In this document: positions 47,624-58,980 of the stretch, in pieces
Position numbering within the stretch: position 1 is the first letter of the stretch
Layout of the letters: each line of letters begins with the position of its first letter
Notes under the pieces: generated by a model
Databases searched by the model: none
The model's input: only the letters and a program-made list of their open reading frames with translations
What the model was told of the DNA's origin: nothing
Source: Comamonadaceae bacterium
Lineage (GTDB): Bacteria; Pseudomonadota; Gammaproteobacteria; Burkholderiales; Burkholderiaceae_C
DNA: 64,000 bases
Reading direction: 5' to 3'
Assembly: GCA_947450645.1 (NCBI GenBank)
Contig: CANFWH010000002.1
Span: 97,646 to 161,645, forward strand
Position numbers and translations under genes: made by a program

Positions 47624-48253
47624 ATGACTTTGGATGCCATCCTCGCCCTCGCGCTCTTCGCGTTTGTGACTTCCATCACGCCAGGCCCGAACAACATCAT
47701 GCTGCTGGCTTCGGGGGTCAATTTTGGCTTTCGCCTCAGCATCCCGCACCTGCTGGGCATCAGCCTTGGCTTCATGCTGATGATCGCCCTCATCGGGCTG
47801 GGCTTTAGCGAACTATTCGATCACTTCCCATGGCTGCACAGCGTACTCAAGTGGTGCGGCGTTATTTATATGCTGCACCTGAGCTGGAAAATTGCCCATT
47901 CCGCATCCCCCATATCGTCTGCAACGCCCGAATCTAAAGGTCCCGTAGCCAGTGCACACCCCATGACCTTTATCGGCGCATCGCTCTTCCAGTGGGTCAA
48001 CCCAAAAGCATGGGCGATGGCCTTGAGCGCCATCGTGACCTACGTTCCCCAAGTCGAAGGACACACATCAATGCTGCATTTGACGATGGTGATTGGCATT
48101 TTTGGCGTTATCAATCTCCTCTGCGTGAGCGTATGGGCGTGGGCTGGAGGACGTCTACGAAATTGGCTAGGAGTCGATCACCAGCGTCGCGTATTTAACT
48201 ACGCGATGGCTGGGCTGCTAGTGCTGTCGCTGGTTCCAATGGTTTGGGACTAA
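47624..48253 (+). CDS. LysE/RhtB family exporter
   Basis: 209 residues with six hydrophobic segments. The N-terminal FVTSITPGPNNIMLLASGVNFG is the classical LysE/RhtB motif (TPGPN), followed by GISLGFMLMIALIGLG and a later WVNPKAWAMALSAIV. Members export amino acids or other small compounds from the cytoplasm. It follows murB by 12 bp and could be co-transcribed, but the functions are unrelated. Confidence 0.88.
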   Translation: MTLDAILALALFAFVTSITPGPNNIMLLASGVNFGFRLSIPHLLGISLGFMLMIALIGLGFSELFDHFPWLHSVLKWCGVIYMLHLSWKIAHSASPISSATPESKGPVASAHPMTFIGASLFQWVNPKAWAMALSAIVTYVPQVEGHTSMLHLTMVIGIFGVINLLCVSVWAWAGGRLRNWLGVDHQRRVFNYAMAGLLVLSLVPMVWD

Positions 48254-48272
48254 GTTTTAAGTCCAATCTCTA

Positions 48273-49094
48273 CTACTTCGCATTCGGAAAAAACAACTGC
48301 TCACCATTGATTTTGTAGGAAGCAATCACCGCTTGCCCTGCGGATGAAATCACCCAATCGACAAAAGCCTGCGCCTCCTTGGCTTTGACTTCTGGGTGTT
48401 TGGCGGGGTTCACCACCATCACGCCGTATTGGTTAAAAAGTTTGGTATCGCCCTCGACCAAAATTGCGAGCTGTTTGCGGTTTTTAAAGTTGAGCCACGT
48501 GCCACGATCAGACAGCACATACGTGCCCGCAGCCGCTGCCATATTGAGCGCTTGCCCCATCCCGCAGCCGCACTCTTTGTAGTTCAAACCCTTAGCGGGC
48601 TTGGCTTCCAAGCCCGCAGCCTTCCAATATCGCAGCTCTGCCGCGTGCGTGCCGCTGTTGTCGCCGCGTGAAAAAAAGACAGCGTTATTAGCCGCGATAT
48701 TTTTGAGTGCTTGGCCAATGTCTTTGCCGCGCGCTTTGGCAGGATCATCACTTTGACCGATGAGCACAAAATCGTTGTACATCACATCAAAGCGCTGCAC
48801 ACCTTGCCCTTCAGCCATGAACTTATCTTCCGCCGCGCGGTCATGCACAAACACCACATCCGCATCGCCGCGCCGCGCAATATCCAGCGCCTGCCCCGTG
48901 CCCACCGCCACCACTTTGATGGTGATGCCTGTGGCCTTGGTAAACGCAGGAAGTAAATGCTCAAACAGTCCCGATTGCTCAGTCGAGGTGGTCGATGCCA
49001 TCACGATTTGCTCGGCATGAACAAAACTAACAATCGTGCTGCAAGCCACAGCCAGTATGGCTTGTACGAGGCGACGATGGACTAATAAAAACAT
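48273..49094 (-). CDS. tupA: Tungstate-binding protein TupA (intact copy)
   Basis: 273 residues, a periplasmic binding protein of the TupA/PBP-like family. After a signal peptide (ILAVACSTIVSFVHA) comes ASTTSTEQSGLFEHLLPAF, the oxyanion-binding TTST motif, then VGTGQALDIARRGDADVVFVHDRAAED and CGCGMGQALN. Such proteins capture tungstate (or molybdate) with high affinity. It is the last gene of hemH-tupBC-tupA2-tupA1. The signal-peptide region at 49043-49063 also fits the in-gene repeat pattern. Confidence 0.88.
   Translation of the reverse strand: MFLLVHRRLVQAILAVACSTIVSFVHAEQIVMASTTSTEQSGLFEHLLPAFTKATGITIKVVAVGTGQALDIARRGDADVVFVHDRAAEDKFMAEGQGVQRFDVMYNDFVLIGQSDDPAKARGKDIGQALKNIAANNAVFFSRGDNSGTHAAELRYWKAAGLEAKPAKGLNYKECGCGMGQALNMAAAAGTYVLSDRGTWLNFKNRKQLAILVEGDTKLFNQYGVMVVNPAKHPEVKAKEAQAFVDWVISSAGQAVIASYKINGEQLFFPNAK
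49043..49063. repeat. 21-nt in-gene inverted repeat, copy in tupA
   Basis: AAGCC, core ACAGCCAGTAT, GGCTT; the stem extends to six bases (AAGCCA/TGGCTT). It falls in the signal-peptide coding region. The core differs from the main group, so this is a weak member. Confidence 0.35.
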
Positions 49095-49118
49095 CTTAAA
49101 ACTCCTAAAAATTGAGTT

Positions 49119-49949
49119 TTATTTTGGCTTGGCATTTGCAAAAAATAATTGATTACCGTCAATTTTGTACGAATTGATAGCCGCTTGCCCGCGTGCTCAC
49201 GTGATCCAATCCACAAAGGCTTGCGCCTCTTTCACTTTGATGTACGGATACTTTGCGGGATTGATCACGGTTGTGCCATATTGATTAAAAAGCCGCGCAT
49301 CGCCTTCCACCAAAATTTTGAGTTGCTCACGGTTTTTAAAATTAAGCCACGATCCTCGATCCGCCAGCACATAAGCCCCTTCGGTCGCCGCCGCTAAGTT
49401 AAGCGCTTGACCGACACCGCAGCCGCACTCTTTGTAGTTAGCGCCCCGCTGTGATTTATCCTTCAATCCACCGATTTGCCAATAGCGGAGTTCTGCCTGA
49501 TGAGTGCCACTTTTGTCGCCGCGTGAATAGAACACCGCATTGCTGCGGGCTATAGCCAGCAAGGCTTTCACTATATCGTGCCCTGCTACTTTGGCAGGAT
49601 CATCCTTTGGACCAATCAAAATGAAATCGTTGTACATCACTTCAAAACGTTTGATGCCAAATCCCTCAGCAATAAATTTTTCTTCCGATTCGCGATCATG
49701 TGTGAGAAGCGCATCCAGATCACCGCGCCTCGCAGCATCCAGCACCTGACCCGTGCCCAAAATAACGGGCTTGACTGCAATGCCCGTGTCTTTGGCAAAT
49801 GCTGGCAAAAGCTGGGTCAACAAACCCGATTGTTCCGTCGTTGTTGTCGTTCCTAGGATTAAAGCTTGATCGGCGTATGACGCCTGCAAAACACCTCCGT
49901 AGGTCACAGCCAGTAAGGCTTGCAAGAGTGCCATTTTTAAGTTTTTCAT
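49119..49949 (-). pseudogene. tupA2: Second tungstate-binding protein, interrupted by an in-frame TGA near its end
   Basis: The open frame runs 49949 to 49197 (250 residues) and matches its tandem partner throughout: TTTTEQSGLLTQLLPAF, VILGTGQVLDAARRGD, CGCGVGQALN. It stops at TGA (49199-49197) after FVDWIT. Beyond it the same frame continues 25 codons, ARGQAAINSYKIDGNQLFF and on to a TAA at 49119, which aligns residue by residue with the tail of the intact copy (SAGQAVIASYKINGEQLFF). The TGA stands where the partner has Ser, so TCA to TGA would explain it. The truncated protein may be made and could retain part of its function. It overlaps the tupBC stop by 4 bp. Confidence 0.85.
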
Positions 49950-51465
49950 GCTCTTTCGCCTTGTAAAAACAGTGCTGCTTCGTTAGGCAATTCTTTGTTA
50001 AAAAAATCTTTGGTTGGTAAATCGACCAGTAGTTTTCCTTGCTCCAAATAAATCACGCGCGTCGCCAGTCGCTTGGCTTGCCCGAGGTTGTGACTGGCAA
50101 ACACCAGCGTACAGCCGCTGTCAGCAAACTGCTGAATCAGCAGCTCCACATCGCGCCGCGCCTTGGGGTCAAGACTGGCGGTTGGCTCGTCCAAAAACAA
50201 CATATCAGGACGCAGCGCCCACGCCCGCACCAGCGCCAAGCGCTGTCGTTGCCCAACCGACATGGCGCGTGCGTTTCTGTGCATGATGCTCTCAAAACCC
50301 ATGCTGGATAAGGCTTGCCGAGCATCGGTCTTGGCAGCCGTCCATGATTTCCCAGAAAACCACAGTGCAAGCGTCACGTTTAACAACGCCGATAAACGCA
50401 GCATGTGCGGCTGCTGGAACACCATCACTTGCCGAGCGTCCGTGTGGCTGACTCGCTCGCCGCTGGCAGGCATTTGCTGCCCATGCAAGAGCCGAAGCAG
50501 CGTGCTTTTCCCGCTGCCGTTAGCGCCCAAGAGCGCCACGCGCTCACCTTGATTGATCGACAACGAGCAAGGCGCTAGCGCCATTTGTGCGCCAAATTTC
50601 ACGCAGGTCGATTCCAAGGATATGACACGACCCCTTTGCCCTTCGGGCATTTCCCCTACTGCCGTAGGGGCAAACAACTCATTGGCTTTGTTCTCCCCTG
50701 CAAAGTAGGGGGGATGTCGCAAAGCGACAGGGGGGTCGTTTCTGATGGGGTTCTCTTGCACGCCCGTATCCATGCGGCTTCTGGCGTATTGCACAAAGGC
50801 AGCCAGTCCATGCAGCGCCAGCATCACGGCCAGCAAAACAAAGCCAAGCGCCAGTGCCAGTGGCAAATCGCCCTTGCTAGTTTCCAGCGCAATCGCGGTT
50901 GTCATCACGCGCGTAAAGCCGTCGATATTGCCGCCCACAATCATCACCGCGCCCACTTCGGTAATGGCGCGGCTAAAGGCGGTAACGAAGACCATAAACA
51001 GCGCGTGCCGCTCGTCAAACGCCAAGAGCACCGAGCGTGCCAGCGTGCCCGCGCCGAGCGAGCGCCACTGCTCGCCATGCGTCGCTTCGGCACTCTCTAC
51101 CACTTGCCTTGTCAGTGCCGTGACCACGGGCAACACCAAGAGCGACTGCGCAAACACCATTGCTTGAAAACTAAACAGCCAACCCAAAAATCCGAGCGGT
51201 CCTGAACGCGACAAAAATAAGTACACCAAGAGGCCCACCACCACGGAAGGCACAGCCAGCAAGGAGTTCAAGACCACGAGCACGAGCGGCCTACCTGGGT
51301 AACGCGCCACGCCCAGCCACGCGCCCAGCAAGAGTCCTGCTGCGCCGCCAATCAAGACCGCCAGCGCACTGACCGAGAGCGAACGACCGACGATAGAGAG
51401 CAGCACACTATCGCCTGAAGAGATCAACTGCGCGGCGGTCACAAGGCTGGTTGAAACGGACGACA

Positions 51466-51466
<1 letters not shown>
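49946..51466 (-). CDS. tupBC: Tungstate-type ABC transporter permease-ATPase fusion (TupB-TupC)
   Basis: 506 residues. Residues about 1-225 are a permease (hydrophobic segments; EVGAVMIVGGNIDGFTRVMTTAIALE is the EAA-type loop). Residues about 285-506 are an ABC ATPase: Walker A GANGSGKST, signature MSVGQRQRLALVRA, Walker B DMLFLDEPTASLD. The linker (about 240-275) is encoded by a 113-bp palindromic element. Permease and ATPase are usually separate genes in this transporter type. An ATG at 50650 inside the linker could start a separate ATPase. It overlaps the hemH stop and so belongs to the hemH operon. Confidence 0.88.
50296..50316. repeat. 21-nt in-gene inverted repeat, copy in tupBC
   Basis: CTGGATAAGGCTT is present exactly, with ACCCATG on the other side instead of AAGCCATA, so one arm is degenerate. 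It is in the antisense of the ATPase coding sequence. Confidence 0.45.
50627..50739. repeat. 113-bp palindromic element forming the TupB-TupC linker
   Basis: The ends ACGACCCC (50627-50634) and GGGGTCGT (50732-50739) are inverted repeats. Inside are two further hairpins: CCCCTA-N6-TAGGGG and TGTCGC-AAA-GCGACA. The reading frame of the fusion passes through without a stop, giving a Pro/Gly-rich linker. It looks like a small intergenic repeat (REP or MITE-like) captured in a coding region. Confidence 0.7.
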
Positions 51467-54218
<2,752 letters not shown>

Positions 54219-54292
54219 TACTTTAGAAAGACATAACACGGGGTTACTTGCATGGACACATGATACCAATCCCTCGTGTTACGATTATTCCA

Positions 54293-55792
54293 ATGACCAC
54301 GCCCACTCGTCTCACGCTCACCAACATTTCCAAGCGCTACCCTGCTGTGTTGGCTAATGACGCCATTTCTATGAGCGTTGCGGCTGGTCAAATTCACGCG
54401 GTGCTGGGCGAGAACGGCGCTGGCAAGTCTACGTTGATGAAAATTATTTACGGCGCGGTAAAGCACGATAGCGGCTTGATGCGGTTTGATGGCGAGGTCG
54501 TGCAGATCGCCAATCCGCAGGCGGCGCGAGCGCTGGGCATCAGCATGGTGTTTCAGCATTTCAGCTTGTTCGATACGCTGTCGGTTGCTGAGAATGTTTG
54601 GCTGGGTCTGGACAAGTCACAAAGCCTTAAAGAAGTGGCCGCGCAAATCACCGCCAAGGCCGCTGCGTATGGGCTGGACATTGACCCTCTGCGCCCTGTG
54701 CACACGCTGGCTGTTGGCGAGCGGCAGCGCGTGGAGATCATCCGCGCTTTGCTGACCAACCCCAAATTATTGATTTTGGACGAGCCCACATCGGTGTTGA
54801 CGCCGCAGGCTGTGGAGAAATTATTTGTCGTGCTGCGCCAGCTTGCCAGAGAGGGCTGCACCATCCTCTACATCAGTCACAAGCTGGATGAAATTCGCGC
54901 CTTATGTGATTCGTGCACGGTGCTGCGCGGTGGACGTGTGACGGGTGAGTGCATCCCGAGCGAAGAAACGAATGCCTCGCTAAGCCGCATGATGATTGGC
55001 TTTGAGCCTAAGCCACTCGCCCGTAGCCAAGTGCAAACAGGTGAGTCGCGTCTGCTGATACACAATTTCTCAAAGCCCAAATCCGATCCGTTTGGTGTGG
55101 ATTTGAACGCCATCAATTTGGATGTGCGCGCGGGCGAAGTGGTGGGCATTGCAGGCGTGTCGGGCAATGGACAAAAGGAATTGTTGGCTGCGATTTCAAC
55201 GCGCCAATTCAACGGCCGGCACTTCGAGCATCCCAGCGATAAAAATACGAATCATCGTTTGCACATCGTGCCCGAAGAGCGCCTTGGCTGCGGCGCTGTG
55301 CCCTCATTTAGTCTTGCCGACAACTTGCTGCTGACACGAAGCGAAGCCGTTAGTAAAAGCTTTGGACGTTTTGGCTTTGATTGGATTTCTCCCGCAAAAC
55401 TACACGCGCAAGCCACGCGCATCATTGAAGCCTTTAACGTGAAAGCGGGCTCTGGCAAAGGCAGCGCGGCACTTGCGCAATCGCTGTCGGGCGGCAACTT
55501 GCAAAAATTTATTGTCGGGCGCGAAATGGATGCCAAGCCCGAAGTGCTGGTCGTCGCACAGCCCACATGGGGCGTGGATGTGGGCGCGGCGGCGCAGATT
55601 CGCGGGGAACTATTGACTTTGCGAAGCGAAGGCTGCGCGGTACTCGTGATTAGCGACGAACTGGACGAACTGTTTGAAGTCTGCGACCGCTTGCACGTGA
55701 TCGCCAAAGGGCGGCTCTCGCCAAGCATCAATGCTTCGCAGGCCACGCCCAGCTTGGTTGGCGAGTGGATGAGTGGGCTTTGGAATGTTTAA
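54293..55792 (+). CDS. Nucleoside-type ABC transporter, tandem ATP-binding protein
   Basis: 499 residues with two ABC domains. Domain 1: Walker A GENGAGKSTLMKIIYG, signature LAVGERQRVEIIRALL, Walker B LLILDEPTSVLTP. Domain 2 has a degenerate Walker A (GIAGVSGNGQKELLAAIS), signature QSLSGGNLQKFIVGREM and Walker B LVVAQPTWGVD, normal for this family (YufO/NupO type). It energises uptake by the two permeases downstream with the BMP receptor. The start at 54293 matches the family; 54248 is also in frame. The next gene starts 8 bp before its end. Confidence 0.92.
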   Translation: MTTPTRLTLTNISKRYPAVLANDAISMSVAAGQIHAVLGENGAGKSTLMKIIYGAVKHDSGLMRFDGEVVQIANPQAARALGISMVFQHFSLFDTLSVAENVWLGLDKSQSLKEVAAQITAKAAAYGLDIDPLRPVHTLAVGERQRVEIIRALLTNPKLLILDEPTSVLTPQAVEKLFVVLRQLAREGCTILYISHKLDEIRALCDSCTVLRGGRVTGECIPSEETNASLSRMMIGFEPKPLARSQVQTGESRLLIHNFSKPKSDPFGVDLNAINLDVRAGEVVGIAGVSGNGQKELLAAISTRQFNGRHFEHPSDKNTNHRLHIVPEERLGCGAVPSFSLADNLLLTRSEAVSKSFGRFGFDWISPAKLHAQATRIIEAFNVKAGSGKGSAALAQSLSGGNLQKFIVGREMDAKPEVLVVAQPTWGVDVGAAAQIRGELLTLRSEGCAVLVISDELDELFEVCDRLHVIAKGRLSPSINASQATPSLVGEWMSGLWNV

Positions 55793-56843
55793 ATTAATCG
55801 CCCGCCCCACACCATCCCGCGCATGGACTTACGCGTCGCCCCTGCTCGCGCTAGTCGTCACGGTGCTAGTGGGATTGACGATTTTTAGCTTGCTGGGCAA
55901 AGACCCACTGCGTGGTCTCACCATGTTTTTTTGGGAGCCAATCAAATCGGGTTACGCCGTGGGCGAGTTACTCGTCAAGGCCACGCCACTGCTCATCATT
56001 GCGCTGGGACTCTCGGTGTGTTTTCGCTCGGGCGTTTGGAACATTGGCGCGGAGGGGCAGTTTGTGATGGGCGCGATCTTTGCTGGTTGGATGGCGCTTG
56101 AAGCCGATAAGACAACTGGCGCGTGGATCATCCCTACCATCTTGCTGGCGGGCGTGCTGGGCGGGATGCTGTGGGCGGGCATTACGGCGCTGCTGAAAGA
56201 TCGCTTTCATGCCAACGAAATTTTGGTGAGTCTGATGCTGGTGTATGTCGCTATTTTTACGCTCAACTTTATGGTCAATGGCCCCTTCAAAGACCCTGCG
56301 GGCTATAACTTTCCGCAAAGCAAAAGCTTTGAAGCGGTGACGCAAATTCCACGTTTGTTTAAAGGCTCGCGTGTCAGCATTGGCATGGTACTCGGGCTAC
56401 TTGGCGCAGGCGGCTTATGGTTATTTTTGTTTAGAAGCAAAGCAGGCTTTGCCTTGGCCGTGGGCGGACTTGCGCCGCACGCTGCGCGTTATGCGGGCTT
56501 TTCGTCTCGCTCGGCGCTGTGGACGGCGCTGCTTATTTCGGGCGGTGCAGCAGGACTGGCTGGAGCGTTAGAAGTTGCGGGCCCGATTGGGCAGCTCACG
56601 CCCTACGTGCCCGCTGGTTATGGCTTTGCGGCCATCATCGTGGCGTATGTGGGCCGGCTGCATCCTGTGGGTGTGGTGCTGGCGAGCTTGCTGATGAGCC
56701 TCTTCTACATCGGCGGGGAGCTGGCGCAATCGCGCATGGGCATTCCTAAATCGGTGACGGGCGTGTTCCAAGGGCTGCTCTTGTTTTCGCTTTTGGCGTG
56801 CGACACGCTGATCGCTTATCAATTGAAATGGAAGAAGAGTTGA
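55785..56843 (+). CDS. Nucleoside-type ABC transporter permease 1
   Basis: 352 residues with about eight to ten hydrophobic segments, family of YufP/NupP-type permeases. TPLLIIALGLSVCFRSGVWNIGAEGQFVMGAI is the characteristic loop. ATG 55785 overlaps the ATPase stop, and its own stop overlaps the next start (TGATG), so translation is coupled. It forms the membrane channel with permease 2. Confidence 0.92.
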   Translation: MFKLIARPTPSRAWTYASPLLALVVTVLVGLTIFSLLGKDPLRGLTMFFWEPIKSGYAVGELLVKATPLLIIALGLSVCFRSGVWNIGAEGQFVMGAIFAGWMALEADKTTGAWIIPTILLAGVLGGMLWAGITALLKDRFHANEILVSLMLVYVAIFTLNFMVNGPFKDPAGYNFPQSKSFEAVTQIPRLFKGSRVSIGMVLGLLGAGGLWLFLFRSKAGFALAVGGLAPHAARYAGFSSRSALWTALLISGGAAGLAGALEVAGPIGQLTPYVPAGYGFAAIIVAYVGRLHPVGVVLASLLMSLFYIGGELAQSRMGIPKSVTGVFQGLLLFSLLACDTLIAYQLKWKKS

Positions 56844-57760
56844 TGGAAACCTACGCACTCCTCATTGGTTCAACTCTTGCGGCTGGCACGGTGTTAGCGC
56901 TTGCGGCACTCGGGCTGCTCATCAACGAAAAAGCAGGCGTGGTGAATCTTGGCGCAGAAGGCATGATGCTGTGCTCGGCGCTGGCGGGTTTCGCAGCCGT
57001 GGTGGCCACGGGGCAAGACTGGGTGGGCTTTGTGGCAGGCATGGCCTCGGGAGCCTTGCTGGCTGCGGCTTTCGGGCTACTGGTCATTTGGCTTGGCGCA
57101 AACGCTTACGCATCGGGACTCGCGCTGTCGCTCTTTGGCGCGGGCTTGTCGGCCTTTGCCGGCACGAGCTTTGTGCAGGCGATGCTGCCACCGCGACCGC
57201 ATTTTGCTGTGCCCTATTTGTCTGATATTCCACTCGTTGGCACGGCGCTTTTTAAACAACATCCCCTTGTGTATGCCGCACTGGCATTGGCCTGCGGGCT
57301 AGTTTGGTTTTTATACAAAACCCGCGCAGGCCTCGTGCTGCGTGCCGTGGGCGAAAGCCCCGAGTCGGCGCACGCGCTGGGCTACAACGTGCGGCGCATC
57401 CGTTTGGCTGCCGTGATGACGGGCGGCGCACTGTGTGGCTTGGCTGGCGCTTATCTCGCCATCGTCTACACCCCCCTGTGGGTAGAGGGCATGGTCGCAG
57501 GCAAGGGCTGGATTGCGCTGGCGCTGACTACCTTCGCTACGTGGCGACCTGGGCGCGTACTGCTAGGTGCGTATTTGTTTGGCGGTGTCACGATGTTGCA
57601 ATTCCATTTGCAAGGCGCGGGAGTCGATGTGCCTGCTGAATTTTTAAATATGCTGCCGTATCTCGCCACCATCGTCGTGCTGGTTTTGATCTCACGCAAA
57701 CCCGATTGGATTAAGGCCAATATGCCAGCGTCTTTGGGCAAGCCCTTTCATCCGAATTAA
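56843..57760 (+). CDS. Nucleoside-type ABC transporter permease 2
   Basis: 305 residues, YufQ/NupQ-type permease with about eight hydrophobic segments. ALAALGLLINEKAGVVNLGAEGMMLCSALAG is the matching loop, and RAVGESPESAHALGYNVRRIRLAAVMTGGALCGLAGAYLA follows. It overlaps permease 1 by one base. It pairs with it in the inner membrane. Confidence 0.92.
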   Translation: METYALLIGSTLAAGTVLALAALGLLINEKAGVVNLGAEGMMLCSALAGFAAVVATGQDWVGFVAGMASGALLAAAFGLLVIWLGANAYASGLALSLFGAGLSAFAGTSFVQAMLPPRPHFAVPYLSDIPLVGTALFKQHPLVYAALALACGLVWFLYKTRAGLVLRAVGESPESAHALGYNVRRIRLAAVMTGGALCGLAGAYLAIVYTPLWVEGMVAGKGWIALALTTFATWRPGRVLLGAYLFGGVTMLQFHLQGAGVDVPAEFLNMLPYLATIVVLVLISRKPDWIKANMPASLGKPFHPN

Positions 57761-57774
57761 GGCACGTCATTTGC

Positions 57775-57784
57775 TTGTATACAA
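57775..57784. promoter_or_regulatory. Palindrome TTGTATACAA upstream of the BMP receptor gene
   Basis: A perfect 10-bp palindrome 47 bp before the chosen start of the receptor gene. Palindromes of this type are commonly bound by GntR/FadR regulators. None of the nearby genes is a GntR regulator, so the link is inference. Confidence 0.5.
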
Positions 57785-57830
57785 TTTGCAAGTCGATTCT
57801 TTTAACCAACCCAAGAAAGTGAGCCCCGTG

Positions 57831-58964
57831 ATGATGAATAAACGTTTTGCTTTAAAAGCCACAGCCCTCACGGCTGCCGCGCTTATGGCTGCAGCCCTCG
57901 TTGGCTGCGGCAAAAAAGAAGAACCCGCGCCAGCAGCCGCTGCGCCTAAAGCCGCTCCATTCAAAATTGCATTTGCCTACGTCGGCCCTGTGGGCGACGG
58001 CGGCTGGACATTTGCGCATGACAACGCGCGCAAAGCTTTAGAAAAAGAATTTGGCGACAAGATCAAAACATCGTTTGTTGAAAACGTGCCCGAGTCTGCT
58101 GACGCAGAGCGCGTACTGCGCGACATGGCAAGTCAAGGCAACAAGCTGATTTTTGGCACGACCTTTGGCTATATGGATCCGATGCTCAAAGTCGCGCCTG
58201 AATTTAAAGACGTGAAATTTGAACACGCGACAGGTTACAAAACAGCTGACAACATGCGCACCTACGACAGCCGCACTTACGAGGGCGCGTACATGGCGGG
58301 CGTGATTGCGGGCAAGATGACGAAGACCAATACGCTGGGCGTGGTCGGCTCGATCCCAATCCCTGAAGTGATCCGCAACATCAACAGCTTTACGCTGGGC
58401 GCACAAAGCGTGAATCCAAAAATCAAGACCCGCGTGGTGTGGGTGGGCGAGTGGTTTGCACCGCCAAAAGAAACCGAAGCGGCAACATCGCTCATTAACG
58501 GCGGCGCGGACGTACTGATGCAAAACACCGACTCACCAGCCGTGCTGCAAACCGCCGAGAAGCTAGGCAAACGTGCGTTTGGTTGGGACTCTGATATGAC
58601 GGCGTATGGCCCGAAAGCGCACCTTGGTTCTGCCGTGATTAACTGGGCACCGTACTACATCAAAGCCACGCACGATGCGATGGAAGGCAAATGGGCTACA
58701 GGCCAAGCGTGGTGGGGCGTAAAAGAAGGCGCGATTGATTTCGTGTCCCTCGCCGCCGATGTGCCCGCTGACGCCAAAGCCAAGCTGGACGAAGTCAAAG
58801 CTGGCCTCAAAGACGGCTCGCTCGTGATTTGGAAAGGCCCGATTAAAGGCCAAGACGGCAAAGACATCTTGAAAGCGGGCGAGTCGGCTGATGACAAGTT
58901 TATGAGTGGCATCACGTTCTACGTTAAAGGCGTGGAAGGCAAAGTACCGAGCGGCAAGAAGTAA
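57831..58964 (+). CDS. BMP-family nucleoside-binding lipoprotein
   Basis: 377 residues. A lipoprotein signal ends at the lipobox LVGCGKK. The BMP core is KIAFAYVGPVGDGGWTFAHDNARKALEKEFG followed by ENVPESADAERVLRDMASQGNKLIFGTTFG. Such receptors bind nucleosides or purine bases and feed the permease pair upstream. The start at 57831 or 57834 (two ATGs) lies after the palindrome at 57775. Confidence 0.92.
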   Translation: MMNKRFALKATALTAAALMAAALVGCGKKEEPAPAAAAPKAAPFKIAFAYVGPVGDGGWTFAHDNARKALEKEFGDKIKTSFVENVPESADAERVLRDMASQGNKLIFGTTFGYMDPMLKVAPEFKDVKFEHATGYKTADNMRTYDSRTYEGAYMAGVIAGKMTKTNTLGVVGSIPIPEVIRNINSFTLGAQSVNPKIKTRVVWVGEWFAPPKETEAATSLINGGADVLMQNTDSPAVLQTAEKLGKRAFGWDSDMTAYGPKAHLGSAVINWAPYYIKATHDAMEGKWATGQAWWGVKEGAIDFVSLAADVPADAKAKLDEVKAGLKDGSLVIWKGPIKGQDGKDILKAGESADDKFMSGITFYVKGVEGKVPSGKK

Positions 58965-58980
58965 GCCTAGGTCTGTTGTT

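Noticed and set aside
49197..49199. TGA in the second tungstate-binding gene as a selenocysteine codon
   Set aside because: The paralogue has Ser at this position, no hairpin resembling a SECIS element was seen after it, and TupA proteins need no selenium.
49900..49921. Another copy of the 21-nt repeat in the second tungstate-binding gene
   Set aside because: Only one arm and part of the core match; it can be explained by homology between the two tandem signal-peptide regions.
54293..55792. Degenerate Walker A in the second ABC domain as a sign of gene decay
   Set aside because: Tandem ATPases of this nucleoside/sugar type commonly have such a second domain; the signature and other motifs are intact.
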